Source: Cristatella mucedo
Taxonomy: Eukaryota > Bryozoa > Phylactolaemata > Cristatellidae
Assembly: GCA_009760855.2 (NCBI GenBank)
Contig: WPIO01000025.1
Coordinates: 4,905,001 to 4,969,000 of the forward strand
Length of the DNA: 64,000 nucleotides
Direction: 5' to 3'
Shown piece by piece: positions 10,690-21,339 of this stretch; within the stretch, counting starts at the first letter, position 1, and every line of letters starts with the position of its first letter. Below the pieces are notes generated by a model. It worked only from the letters and a program-made list of their open reading frames with translations. It was not told where the DNA came from and made no database searches. A program made the position numbers and the translations under genes.

Positions 10690-11680
10690 ATCCAATCGAT
10701 GCAGTTAACACACATTGAAAAGAATGGAATTTTTAAACAATTTAAATCTGGTTTGGCTGCAGCATTCCACTGAAAATGGTCTCCTCCGTGTAAACAATGA
10801 CAACCTATGCAGCAACGATGACGGAAATGTCACAGCCCTAGCGCTGCGAGATCTTTCGGCTGCCTTCGACAATATTGATCACGATGTCCTACTTGAACTA
10901 TTGAGAACAACGTGTCAGACGATGCACTGGCGTGATTTAAATCGTACTTGTCTGATCGTGTTCAATCCGTGTCGTGTGGGGGTCAGGTCTCACCAACGAG
11001 ACCAGTCACCAGTGGAGTAAGTCTCTCAAGGGTCCGTCCTCGGTCGTTTGCTGTTCTCCGTTTATACTCAACCTCTGGGAAAAGTGATAAAGGCTTATGG
11101 AATATGATAAAAACTGTCGGATTATGCTGCAGCAACTGATAAACTGAATGCTTGCCTTGCAGTCATTCGATCCTCCATGGCTGAAAATTTCTTGAAACTT
11201 AACGACGGTAAAACTAAGCTGCTGCCCACAGGACACCCTAAGCGTATGGCTGGACTAGAAGGCTTTGCTCTTCTAATAGGGAATGCTGTCATCATGTGCT
11301 CGGAATTTAGGTTTCATCTTTAACTGCTGCCTAAATTTTGATAGCTTCCTTAGGAAGACTGCTTCCACAGCTAGCCATCACGTCCGATCCCTATCTAAGA
11401 TTCGGAGTTGTCTTCCACGGTGGCTGGCAAAAGATTTAACTAGCTCCCTGGTTCTGGCTCGGCTTGATTATTGTACTTCCGTGGGTTTCGCCAGTACTGG
11501 ACGCTACGAGGCTCTGCGAACTCGTACGTACTGCACAACTACAAATGGTCAGCTGCTACGTGAAAGGTCTACCTTCGCGAGACAACCTCCGTGTCCGCAC
11601 GTACTAGTCAAGAACAGGCGACTGACAGCTCTACAGCAAGATTTGATGCATACTTTTACAAGAGTCGCTGACTAGCTGTG
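10690..11680 (+). mobile_element. L2 LINE reverse-transcriptase remnant
   Basis: Broken L2/CR1-type reverse transcriptase. LRDLSAAFDNIDHDVLLELL (about 10840) carries the AFDxIDH motif, followed by SYLSDRVQSVSCGG in another frame, a PQGS-like stretch (SGVSLSRVRP), and downstream PRWLAKDLTSSLVLARLDYC, a typical C-terminal LINE motif. Several frameshifts and stops make it inactive. Confidence 0.8.
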
Positions 11681-12125
11681 AGTAATATTTGCTTATCTAC
11701 GCTCGCCAGTAGTTGCGTCATGCTGTTAAACGTTATTTCACTACCCGTGCAGGCTCATGCAAATAGGGCTAAATGCACCGCACGTTAATGCTTCTCACTT
11801 AATGAACTAGTTTAGCCAACGGCCAGGCGGAATTCAAGAATTCATAGCAAGCAAGCCTTACCCAAAACTTTCACTCTCTCGATTTACCCAAAACGACCAC
11901 AGCCCGCCGCCGCATAAAGGAGCGAGCGAACGAGCGCTGGAGAGTTCGCGACTTGGAGCTCAGTTCGCTCCGAAGGCCTGCGCCGTAACGCCACACGGCA
12001 GGAACGTTACGGCGTGTGGCGCCGGCGGGGGCAACGAAACCTGCCCGCCAATCGGGCGAACTGGCTGGCGCATGCGCGTGACCTCGGATAGAAAAGATGG
12101 TTCGCTAGTGGTTTGGCGCACGATT
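11681..12125. other. Spacer, no gene seen
   Basis: AT-rich then GC-rich unique sequence. CGCCGTAACG and CGTTACGGCG (about 11981-12014) form a ten-base inverted repeat. Confidence 0.4.
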
Positions 12126-12127
12126 GC

Positions 12128-12415
<288 letters not shown>

Positions 12416-12991
12416 TGCTTCCTGCAGTTTGCAATTCCTCTTCAAAAGATCTCTGCAATTTGCAACGGTGTCATTTAAACCTTCTATTTCAGGGCGCTTA
12501 CTCCCAAAACTACTGGATTATGGCACTGCGGTGGCATGGAGGAGCTACGCTTCCTGCCCGACTCAAACCATCCCGAACCGAGCCACTTCCAACCAAACCC
12601 TCTCATCACTTCCTCCGCTCGGCTTACGCCTCCTCAGCACTTCCGGCACGCACCTCGAACACTATTCTACCTTCAGGCTTCGGAACTTGATCTAGGGCCT
12701 CCAATTAATTCTTCCACAACCGTTTTTCTAAGAAACCTTGTCAATCTTGAGGAATTTCCCTGCTATAATGAACTTGGGCACTTGTCGAAGCATTTCTTGC
12801 TGCGAGTAGTGAGTACCTATGCATCGACACCGGATGCATAGGCCATGAACGACCTGCTGCAGTGGGCCTCAGTAAAGGCATTTATACGGGACTTAGCCTT
12901 TCTCCGAAATATGCAACAGCTCAACAAAGTACTCAGCTAGGACAGCCCCGCTTGTAGTCCTGCTCTTCGCTGTGGCTGCGAATCGCTGCAG

Positions 12992-13098
12992 ATCTCTCTG
13001 TCTCTGTCTCTGTCTCTGTCTCTGTCTCTCTCTGTCTCTGTCTCTGTCTCTGTCTCTGTCTCTGTCTCTGTCTCTGTCTCTCTCTGTCTCTCTCTGTC

Positions 13099-13131
<33 letters not shown>

Positions 13132-13173
13132 GTCTCTGTCTGTCTCTCTCTGTCTCTGTCTGTCTCTGTCTCT
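12992..13173. repeat. (TCTCTG)n microsatellite
   Basis: Imperfect array of TCTCTG, TCTG and TC units. Confidence 0.95.
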
Positions 13174-13179
13174 AGCGAC

Positions 13180-14340
13180 CAGTATCGTCCCCACGACGAC
13201 GCACGCATTGCTACAGAGATAAACTTGCTTCACTTTCGGCAGCTCTTGTCTCTGCGATCTAGCCAAAGGGCTTTGCCCACATTCGACATTGCAGTGAAGG
13301 GTGTGCACGCTAAATCGGTTAGATTAGCACTGTGCTTGAGAGCATTAGCTGTTCCCGGAATTATGAGCTTTAGGAACCAGATGTCATAACCGATGCTTTA
13401 TACTGTATCGAATGGACATCAGCAATTATAACCAGCTAGTTGTGCTTCGAGCTTCTAGCTAGTGAGACGTACTGAATGACCGGTGTTGTACAGACGTGCC
13501 TCTATCGCCGTGGAATAGACTGGTTCGCGTGAGACCGACTTGTTGTATTAAGGCAGGTGACGATTGCAGAATTGATCGCTCTAAAGCTGAAGTTGCTTCT
13601 TGCTCTGTCAAAATTTGAGACACGAAGTAGTAATTGGTTGCTAAAATCTCGCGAATTCCGGCTTGGCGCGCTTTGATCAAAGTTAGGCAGCGGAGACAGT
13701 ATTCGTAGCTGACCCGCATCTAGTAGCATTCACACCGCGAAACTTTCGTGAGAATGCGGTCGCCCTGAAGGAAGAGGTATTTCTATGTCTGATCAGCATT
13801 TAGGTGTATATAAGGAATGGGGCCTCTGTTAACCCGAAGTCTTCAGAGGGTAATGCTGAGACTACTGCGAAGCCGGTTTTTCGGTTCGCTTGAGACTGCA
13901 GCAGTAGTGAGCTCTAGTGAATCCTGCAAATCTAGAATGTGTCGCATGGCGATGAGATGACCACACGGTGCAGCACGTGATGCTGGGGACGTGGTAGAAG
14001 CTCTGCCTGATGAAATCGGCAGACCCGATATACGGCTTGAGATGCCGAAGCTTACGTTTTCTTTTAAACGAGAGCATACAACTGGCAGTGGGTAATGTTA
14101 CAAACGGGCTGTAGTGGCTTCTGCATGAAAGTACCTAGGCCACAAACGCAGCGCTGGTAACTGTGCTCATCCAGACGCAGACGCACAGATACCGGTACGA
14201 GTACGAAGTAGGGCTAACGCCTTGCCGATGCCGCTGCTGCACTGATACACGCACTGACATACGCCGGCAAGCTGTAGAGCACGGCAGCAATTATGAGTGG
14301 CTAAACCGTGTTACATAACAAGACCATGTCTGCAGTACAC
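13180..14340. other. Spacer, no gene assigned
   Basis: Mostly unique sequence with scattered short open frames lacking splice or homology support. The dispersed repeat copy at 14138-14335 closes it. Confidence 0.4.
14138..14335 (+). repeat. Unclassified dispersed repeat, copy 2
   Basis: Partner of the repeat at 9008-9210. The first about 33 bases differ at only a few positions. Confidence 0.55.
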
Positions 14341-14351
14341 GAGCCGGGTGG

Positions 14352-14367
14352 CGGTTACCATGGTAAC
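14352..14367. promoter_or_regulatory. Perfect 16-bp palindrome, X-box-like
   Basis: GGTTACCATGGTAACC contains GTTACC-AT-GGTAAC, which fits the RFX X-box consensus (GTTNCC, spacer, GGNAAC). It lies about 185 bases beyond the stop of the 14551-15006 gene, so its target, if any, is unknown. Confidence 0.4.
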
Positions 14368-14550
14368 CCAGGTGAGCGCAGACTGCGATAGCTACCTGAA
14401 TATTGGCCCAGATTATATGCAAATAGGCTAAGAATTTCGGGTTCATTGAGTTTTATTCGTCAACAGAAAGGCAGCGATTTCGAAACAATGGTTTTTATTG
14501 CACAAGTGCGAAGCGTTTGACCGGATCCAGGACAAGGATCCAAGGCTCGG

Positions 14551-15006
14551 TCACAAAAATTGAGCCCATTTTTTCGAGAAATAGCTCAAGATTGATGGCC
14601 GATTTGAGACAACCGCTGGTGCCTTCTTCGGGCGCCCCACAGAGCGTATCTGCACGCCCGAAGTAGCCTTCATCGCTGATGCTCTTTTTTTTCTGCCACG
14701 AATCTGTGCCATATCGGATGCCGCCGACAACGGCGCGCCAATAAAGTCAGGATCTTCGTCCTCACTATCAGCGATACTGCCCAGACGAGCACTGGCGCCA
14801 CAATTCCGGACCTCCTGCATAATCTTTTCAGGCCAGAGGATGGCAATGAAGTTCCCTGGAAATGTTTCCAAGAACTTGCACACCGGTTCCATTTCGTTGT
14901 TAAGAACATCCTTGCTAACATCTTTTATATCGTTATTATAGCCAACCATAGTGTGCATCCTTTCATTGAGCTCTGTCGCGCACAGCTCTTCAAATTGTTT
15001 CGACAT
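14551..15006 (-). CDS. Unrecognised 151-residue single-exon protein with AT-hook and PIP-like tail
   Basis: I do not recognise the family. The frame is intact, the ATG at 15006 is preceded in frame by a stop (TGA, about 33 bases upstream), and two AATAAA signals lie downstream on the same strand (about 14490 and 14455), so it looks like a complete short transcription unit. Residues 1-70 are helix-prone and charged (FEELCATELNERMH; EPVCKFLETFPGNFIAILWP). An acidic patch follows (SEDEDPD, 81-87), then a basic stretch (IRGRKKRAS, 102-110) suggesting a nuclear signal, a GRPKK AT-hook core (124-128), and RPSILSYFSKK (136-146), which looks like a PCNA-interacting box with Arg in place of the usual Gln. 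A chromatin-bound nuclear protein is a fair guess; a divergent borealin-like subunit is one option I could not support. It may be a retrogene, but I see no poly(A) tract. Palindromes at 14352 and 15121 flank it. Confidence 0.55.
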   Translation of the reverse strand: MSKQFEELCATELNERMHTMVGYNNDIKDVSKDVLNNEMEPVCKFLETFPGNFIAILWPEKIMQEVRNCGASARLGSIADSEDEDPDFIGAPLSAASDMAQIRGRKKRASAMKATSGVQIRSVGRPKKAPAVVSNRPSILSYFSKKWAQFL

Positions 15007-15120
15007 GATTCTGACGGTGCTTCTCCTGAATCAGGTCAATGGCGACTTCGAAACGCTATATTTGTTGAGCAGCTATATTCAAAATAAGTAATTAATTGCG
15101 ATTCTACTTGCGGAAATTCG

Positions 15121-15136
15121 GTAACCCGGGTTACCG
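15121..15136. promoter_or_regulatory. Perfect 16-bp palindrome upstream of the single-exon gene
   Basis: GGTAACCCGGGTTACC, about 115 bases before the ATG at 15006. It has the same half-sites as the palindrome at 14352, in opposite order, and each palindrome is bordered by GGCGGT on its outer side when read inward. Confidence 0.35.
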
Positions 15137-15139
15137 CCA

Positions 15140-15975
15140 TCGGTTCCATATTTCAAAGCCACCAGGCTACATGTTCACAACACCACCTACATGGTATAAC
15201 TCATTTCGAAGCGAAAAACATAACTGAAAGACTATTGCACGAGTTAGGCTTTATATACCGCCTAAGCATAGATTTTGCAAAATCCAAAGCCGGTTTATAG
15301 TTATTCTTATTTGGGAATCACGAATAATATGGGAATCACGAATAATAATAATAATAATATAACATCATAATCTGGCTGATGTAGCATGCCAACGTTTCAG
15401 TAATATGTGTAGGCGTCTGGTACCTTTACCTTGACTGAAGATGTATGAAACGATCGTTCTTCTTGTGCGCGTTATTTCCGCTTTGGAGCCTGTGGCTGTT
15501 ACAATTGCTACCATAGAAACTGCTTAGGTGACTTCTGATGCTGGTCAAGCTGTGATGAAGGCGTCTGAAAATCCTCTGTAGCGATGTAGGCTAGGGCTTG
15601 AGGAGGTGGCAAGCAAAGCCGAAAGTGACACACCTACCTACTCATAGACGCATGTTTGGTTGGTATTAACATGACCTAGAAAGGCCCCACTTTAATGAGA
15701 GGGAACTGCAAGAGGTGCATGCAAAGTTGGTTAGATTGCGACAGTGTTTGGGATTATTTGCGGTTCTTGAAATATTAAAATATTAAGTAATACATAGTAA
15801 ATATCTAAATAATACATAAAGTATAAAATTTAAAAATAAGCATCGGGAGCCAGATGTGTCGTTATCTACGATTTATACTGACTGTATGAACTGTACACCT
15901 GAAGTAATAGTCAGTCAGTTGTACTTTGGGCTTGGAACTGGTGAGTTGTACGCTATGGCTGTAGAGATGTGGGGT
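15140..15975. other. AT-rich spacer, no gene seen
   Basis: Contains GGGAATCACGAATAATA twice in a row (about 15313-15350) followed by an AAT run. No coding signal. Confidence 0.4.
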
Positions 15976-16044
15976 TCGGACATTCCCCCTGGACGTTTCC
16001 CACCCGGACATTTCCCCCTTGGGGTAGGACATTCCCGCCCGGTA

Positions 16045-16202
16045 TATCGTATAGGTTTAAGGGTTAAGTATTTAGGGTTTTAGGAATAAAGATTTTTAGG
16101 GTTTAGGGTTTAGCGTTTAGGGTTTAGGGTTTATAATTTAGGGTTTGGGGTTTTTAGGGTTTAGGCTTTAGCGTTTAGGGTTTAGGTTTTAGGATTTAGG
16201 GC
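16045..16202 (+). repeat. Degenerate TTTAGGG array
   Basis: About twenty TTTAGGG-like units with variants (GTTTAGCG, TTTTAGGA, GTTTGGGG). This is the plant/alga-type telomere unit, not the TTAGGG of most animals; here it is interstitial and decayed. Confidence 0.8.
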
Positions 16203-16495
16203 GGCTGTGCCTCCGCCGCCTAAATTCACCCTTGCTGGAATTCTGCGCTTTAATTAGTGCGTATTAGAGCCTAACTAGATCTCTTGAGGTCGAGTTATAC
16301 TCAGTAGACCTCTGAGGCTTAGCGCTCATTTGACGAACTCGCAGCACGCCGTAGCGCGCCCCCGCTTTGACGGATATGAACACGTGCCTTGCTGCGTCGA
16401 GCGGGATCTAACTTCCGCGGAACCATATATTATGTGTATAGCTCGCCGCTGCCGCCGCAACCGCCACCGCCGCTCACTCCATTAGAATAAATAAG

Positions 16496-16668
16496 TAAAT
16501 CCTAGCTGATTAAACACTCTTTTTGTATAGCGACAGAAGAGCCTTTATGGCTATCACCACCGCTTGCAGTGGCGATAAGGAATCGCCCACTGCAGGAATC
16601 GAACCCACGACCTCGGGACCGAGGTCGTAAAAGCAACTGCCTTACCTAGTGTGCCGTCACGGCTCACC
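16496..16668 (-). mobile_element. SINE-2 copy 1 (tRNA-derived)
   Basis: Minus strand: a tRNA-like head with A box (GGCACACTAGGTAAGGC) and B box (GTGGGTTCGATTCC), a GGGCGATTCCTTATCGCC body hairpin, and a 3' end CGCTATACAAAAAGAG followed by CAGCTAGGATTT. Confidence 0.85.
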
Positions 16669-16751
16669 AAAGAAACCATCCTTATAATCCATCCATTCCT
16701 CTAATTATACTGACTTAATTTTATTTTAATAGAGTATGAACTTCATTTAAT

Positions 16752-16801
<50 letters not shown>
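16752..16801. repeat. (AT)n microsatellite
   Basis: About 45 bases of pure AT. Confidence 0.95.
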
Positions 16802-16802
<1 letters not shown>

Positions 16803-16999
16803 TTATTCTTAGTTATACATTCATCAACATAGGGGGAAATGTCCTACCCCGGGAAAATGTCGGGGGCCCCCCCCCGGAAATGTCCTAGGGTCCACGAGGG
16901 GCGGGAAATGCCCTAGGGTCCACGGGGGTGTCGGGGGGGGGCGGGATTGTCCGGGGAAATGCACTGCAACCAGAGATGTACGGTTGTGGCTAGGAAATA

Positions 17000-18640
17000 G
17001 CCTGCTCTAAATTAAGGACGCGGACCGCTATACTGAGACATGGATGCTCTCGGTAGCTTCCGGGCTCTGCTACCGACGGTATGTCTGCAGCAGGATTCAC
17101 GATTCATTTGCTCGCCGTTTCTCGGCTCGGGCTCCGCCAGCACTTGTCGTGCGTCTGCAAGGACCGTTGCATGTGCTGCATTAGTGGCGCCAGGACTTCA
17201 GTACAGGAGCCGTGCCGAGCGTTTGTAACATTAGTGTGCATCGATGCTGATTCGGTTTGTCCAAGATGTGACGATGCTGCGTGAGGTTCACACGGTCTTA
17301 GAAGTGATGGCCCATCGACGCCATCAAGCTGTGACGGATTTAACGTTAGCCGATACTACATGGAGCTGCTTGGTGATTGCGGACAACAGCGGGCACACTG
17401 CGGCTCGGGCGGTCGATTACTTACGAGTGACTAAGTAATTAGCCACTGGACTGTGACTGGAGGTGACCGAAAAGACACGTCGAAAGTGTTTTTGTTTACG
17501 GCGAAGTACTACAACAGCCACCACAGGCTAGTTGAATGGAGCTATAGGTGTGACCGAGCTTCATTTCGCAATGAACAAGACGTAGATGTTCGGGTACAGG
17601 TCCCAGCCACTGGTTGGAGCCGCCGGAGCTGCCTTCGGACAGCTCTCCTCCTCGCATCAGCGAAAGCTCCATCCGGGTATAGTGCCTCGGCGGCACGGAG
17701 CTGTGAGCCCAGCCAGAGGTTCGTACGACACATCTCTGCCTCCACTAAACATGCCGCAAGAATCCCGTCCAGGTATTGAAACCAATCGAGCCGCCGAGCC
17801 CGCTCTCTGGGCTGCTCACTCATCCGAGGAGCTCCACCAAACCGTTTAATGAGATTCAAGTCAGTCGGCCAAGTCACTGCTGCTCGTGCTCCAATCTTTA
17901 CAGTGGGAAACATGGCCGAAGTCGTCCAAAGCCACGTTTGACTGGCGTCGCCTCTCCGCCTCCCCGACTTTCAGTGCCACCTCGTGCAGGCAGGAAAATG
18001 GCCGTCCTCGTCTGCAGCAAATCAACATGTGGTGGGGGCAAGCCTGGTGCTGACTTTCCCGGAATGAACCTCTCGAGGAGGATCTGGCCTCGTTCTCGAT
18101 CGTATCAGGTCTCTGACCATGTGACGAACTGCTTCGCAAGCTGTAGGCACATGAAGGAAGAGCCTCGGAGCAGACTGGCTCCGAGGCTCTGACAATTGGT
18201 CAGTACAGAGTGCATGCTCATTACACGAATGCTCTGTCTAAGGGCCTCTTTCACGAGCATCCGAAAGCGCATGGCACCGTGCGAAGACTCAGTCCTGCGC
18301 CTTGAATTGTTACATGGCGTATGCCTGGCTGAGTGTGCCCGCACGAGTGTGGATAGATATACACAGCCTTTCTATGTTAGCAGCAGCAGCCGAAGCCCCT
18401 GTCTCTACCAAACGCCATCGAGTCCAAGTGAAATTAAAAAACCACGCGGATAAACTATAGTCTATGTACTCTACCAGAGTCGCCGGAAATAGTTTACAAC
18501 GTCACACAAACCTCAGCTGGAATGCAAGGTGGGTCCAGGAAATAACCTTCCAGATTCGCTGCCTAGCTCGACTCTAGCGAAACCAAAGCCCTATAAGCCT
18601 AACCCTACAGATCAGCGACCCGAGGTTAGAATAGCCGTAA
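17000..18640. other. GC-moderate region with overlapping open frames, no gene assigned
   Basis: Several 60-140-codon open frames overlap on both strands (for example minus 17542-17913 and plus 17776-18192). None has a recognisable motif or splice support, and their overlap suggests chance. A strong hairpin sits at 18159-18190. Confidence 0.35.
18159..18190. repeat. 12-bp perfect hairpin
   Basis: AGAGCCTCGGAG (18159-18170), loop CAGACTGG, then CTCCGAGGCTCT (18179-18190). Confidence 0.85.
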
Positions 18641-18715
18641 TAATACTAATACATTTGTATAGCGCCCTCAGAGAACTGAATCTCTTTCTAGGTACTTTAC
18701 AGATGCTGTATAGAA
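18638..18715 (-). mobile_element. L2-A 3' tail
   Basis: AATACATTTGTATAGCGCCC, then TCAGAGAACTGAATCTCTTT and CTAGGTACTTTACAG: the reverse complement of the L2-A 3' end. Confidence 0.75.
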
Positions 18716-19035
18716 AGCATTACCAAATGATTGGTGGTTGAGTCCATCATACCTATACTAGTCCTGGTTTGCCTGCCGCCGTGAACCTAGAGTGTAGGTG
18801 CTATGGGATTCGGCTAAGAGGGCTAAATGGGTCCCACTGACTTAAGGGGCGGGTCAGGACTGCTAGCCTTTCAAGCGCTAACCTAGCCACCAGTATGGTA
18901 GCAGCAGCTGTTCCCAGAGGTGGCAGCGTGTCTTGGGTGTATCGGTTCTGGGTCCGGGTCTCTCCATGTCGTGTGGCTCGCCTTCAGAGCCGCCCGACAG
19001 TAGCTCCGAGTCAGTCTCTTGGGTGAGGTGGACTG

Positions 19036-19704
19036 ATGGCTTCTAGAATCCCCAGTCTGAGGAAGCGCTGGGGCGCTCGAATTTCTAATTCCTTTCTACA
19101 TGCTACTAGGCAGCAGCGACTTGCTGCTGGTACTAGGAGAGGGGCAACCGTACTTGAACAGCGGAGGCTGATCGGGTGGCGCTTGAGTGTGAACATTCAA
19201 GGTGCTTCTACAGAAGGGGGAGCCCACTTTTTCTTTTATAGATGGGCTAGACTGATTGCTAGTGTAGTGGAAAGGGCCTCTTTGGCGTGTGCGGTCAATA
19301 TGCAGTCTCGATTTTCAAGAGGGGGCCATCATTTGGTTTTAAAAGTTGCCGCCATATTTCTAGAAGCGCTGAAGGTTAAACGATTCCATTTCAAACAAGC
19401 CTTAAGAGGCCTCTCGTGTGGAGCGCCGTCGGTGCGATCAGCTCTCAGCTCTCAACATTGGGAGATTAGCTACAGAGGCATCCGGACGGCTCGCTTTTGG
19501 CACGGAGCTCCACGGGAAAAATGGGAGACTCGCGACTTTTGGGAGGGGCCAAAGAGCTTTTCTGCACAGCGCACCTTCGACTCGCAGCTACGAGAGGGGT
19601 TTCTCCAGAGCGAGGCAAACCATTTTTTGTTCAGCAGACGGCCGCTGGAGCGAGCCAGCCAGGCAGGAAACCTTCCGGGCCCAGCTTGGCGCTCTTCCGA
19701 CTAG
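19036..19704 (+). other. Unassigned 222-codon open frame
   Basis: The longest uninterrupted frame in the 5-20 kb part apart from repeats. The translation is Arg- and Ser-rich with no motif I recognise, and two other plus-strand frames overlap its 3' third, so coding status is doubtful. The nearby sequence has no splice context I would defend. It could be a decayed transposon or chance. Confidence 0.2.
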
Positions 19705-20564
19705 GCGTAGGCATCTCTTTTTTTTTGAAGACGCTCAAAAAGAGCCGCGAGGGTGCTGCTTCGGCGAAGAAACTGAGACTTTAAAAAGACTCAATTTAAT
19801 TTTAGATGTACCGATGAGCTCTTCTAATCGGCGAGCCTCGACGCGCTAAACAGGAGTCTGCTTCCGCAGGCGTTTGGAATTTCTTTTAACGAGGCTAAAT
19901 TATCTTTTGAGGCGGAGGTACTACAGAGGCCGCCGGAGGGAGGGGCTGCGCCCCACCGCTCGCCCCTAACACGCGAAGCTTCGCGGCAGTCTCCGAAAGT
20001 GGTGGCCGCCACTGGTCGCGGTAAGACGACAGAAAGGCGGCTCCAGCTCCAGTTCCGAGCCAGTGGCCAGTGGTACGGAAGAGTCCTCCGTCCCGCAGAT
20101 TTCAGTCACCTGCTGCTCGAGGAATCGTAATTATAAGACACCTTTTAAAAGTCAGCCCTGCAGGCTGCGAAACAGCGACGAACTGGAGGCGCTAGCCGTC
20201 GCAAGCAAAGCAAGCCGCGACGCATAAGGATGTCAACACTCAGTTTAGCCACGTCGTTCCTAGTAGCCCCAAGCGTGGGTCATCAATAACGCCTAATAAT
20301 CAATATCTGTCCAGCATCGGCGTGACGTGCCTGCCGAAGGCATGAGCCATGCAGTGCAGTGCAGTGCAGGTTTTCGGATTGAGGCTACTATTCTTTTTCT
20401 TAAGGAGACTCATCTTTCACCATATATTTAAGTTGAAAATGTTTAGAGCTCGTAAATGGGCAACTCTTTTTACGCAGGTCTAAAGGCGTTCGTCACAGTG
20501 GGCACTTTCACTGAGCAGGCTTCAGGCTCTCGAAATAGAGGCGAAAGCTTCTTAGCTTAGAAAA

Positions 20565-20738
20565 AAATCCTAGCTGATTGAACAGCCTCTTTTTGTATAG
20601 CGACAGAAGAGCCTTTACAGCTTTCACCACCGCTTGTAGTGGCGATAAAGAATCGCCCACCGCAGGAATCGAGCCCATGACCTCCGTACCGAGGTCGTGA
20701 AAAGCAACCACCTTACCTAGTGTGCCATCACGACTAGT
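20565..20738 (-). mobile_element. SINE-2 copy 2
   Basis: Same layout as the copy at 16496-16668. B box GTCATGGGCTCGATTCC and tail CGCTATACAAAAAGAGGCTG. A 158-codon minus frame through it is an artefact of the SINE. Confidence 0.85.
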
Positions 20739-21274
20739 TCCATAAGAAATTCTGGGTGGCTTGCCTTTAGCACGGAGCTTCCAGCTTTTCCAAAACGCGT
20801 TAGCAACTAAGCAAGCATTCAAGCTGAACGAATGCGATAACAATTTGTTTGAGGAGCTAAAGAGCATTTCCGAGCAGACATCAAAGTGAAGGTTTGACCT
20901 TGCACTAGGCCCCTCAAGATCGAGGTTTAGCTCCACCCACGCCAAAATCCTGGCTAAGCCTTTGCCGTTAACCTCGATGTTCAAGAATGTAGGCTGGCTA
21001 GTCTGGAGCGTTTAAAAGGAGGAATACTGCTTGACGACAGAATATGATGGCATTTGGGACGCCTTAAAAGGTACTGCTTCCACCATGCCGGGAACTGCCG
21101 GCTTCCTTCTTTTTGGGCAAAAAAATGACAGTGAGGGCAGATGAAACTGAATTCAAATTCTAAATAAGCATACATTACAATGGGATTACATACATACATA
21201 AATATACAAATGTACACGCACTGACATTACAGGATCTTTCAGATACTAATGCAAATGCTCATGCATGCATGCAT

Positions 21275-21275
<1 letters not shown>

Positions 21276-21333
<58 letters not shown>
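21276..21333. repeat. (CA)n microsatellite
   Basis: About 28 CA units, preceded by TGCATGCATGCATG. Confidence 0.95.

Positions 21334-21339
<6 letters not shown>

Larger units (their letters stand above)
15978..16961. repeat. Fold-back structure with GGACATTTCCCC-type inverted arms
   Basis: The left arm (15978-16042) repeats GGACATTYCCCC units and GGGGTAGGACATTCCC. The right arm (16831-16961) carries the same units inverted (GGGGGAAATGTCCTACCCCG), and within it CCTAGGGTCCACGRGGG twice in tandem. Between the arms lie a TTTAGGG array, a SINE-2 copy and an (AT)n run. No transposase frame is visible. It could be a fold-back transposon or two inserted copies of one minisatellite. Confidence 0.55.

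Noticed and set aside
17542-17913. 123-codon minus frame (Arg-rich)
   Set aside because: Overlapped by long frames in other registers and strands; no motif, no exon borders I could defend.
20508-20984. 158-codon minus-strand frame
   Set aside because: About half of it is SINE-2 sequence; no splice or motif support for the rest.
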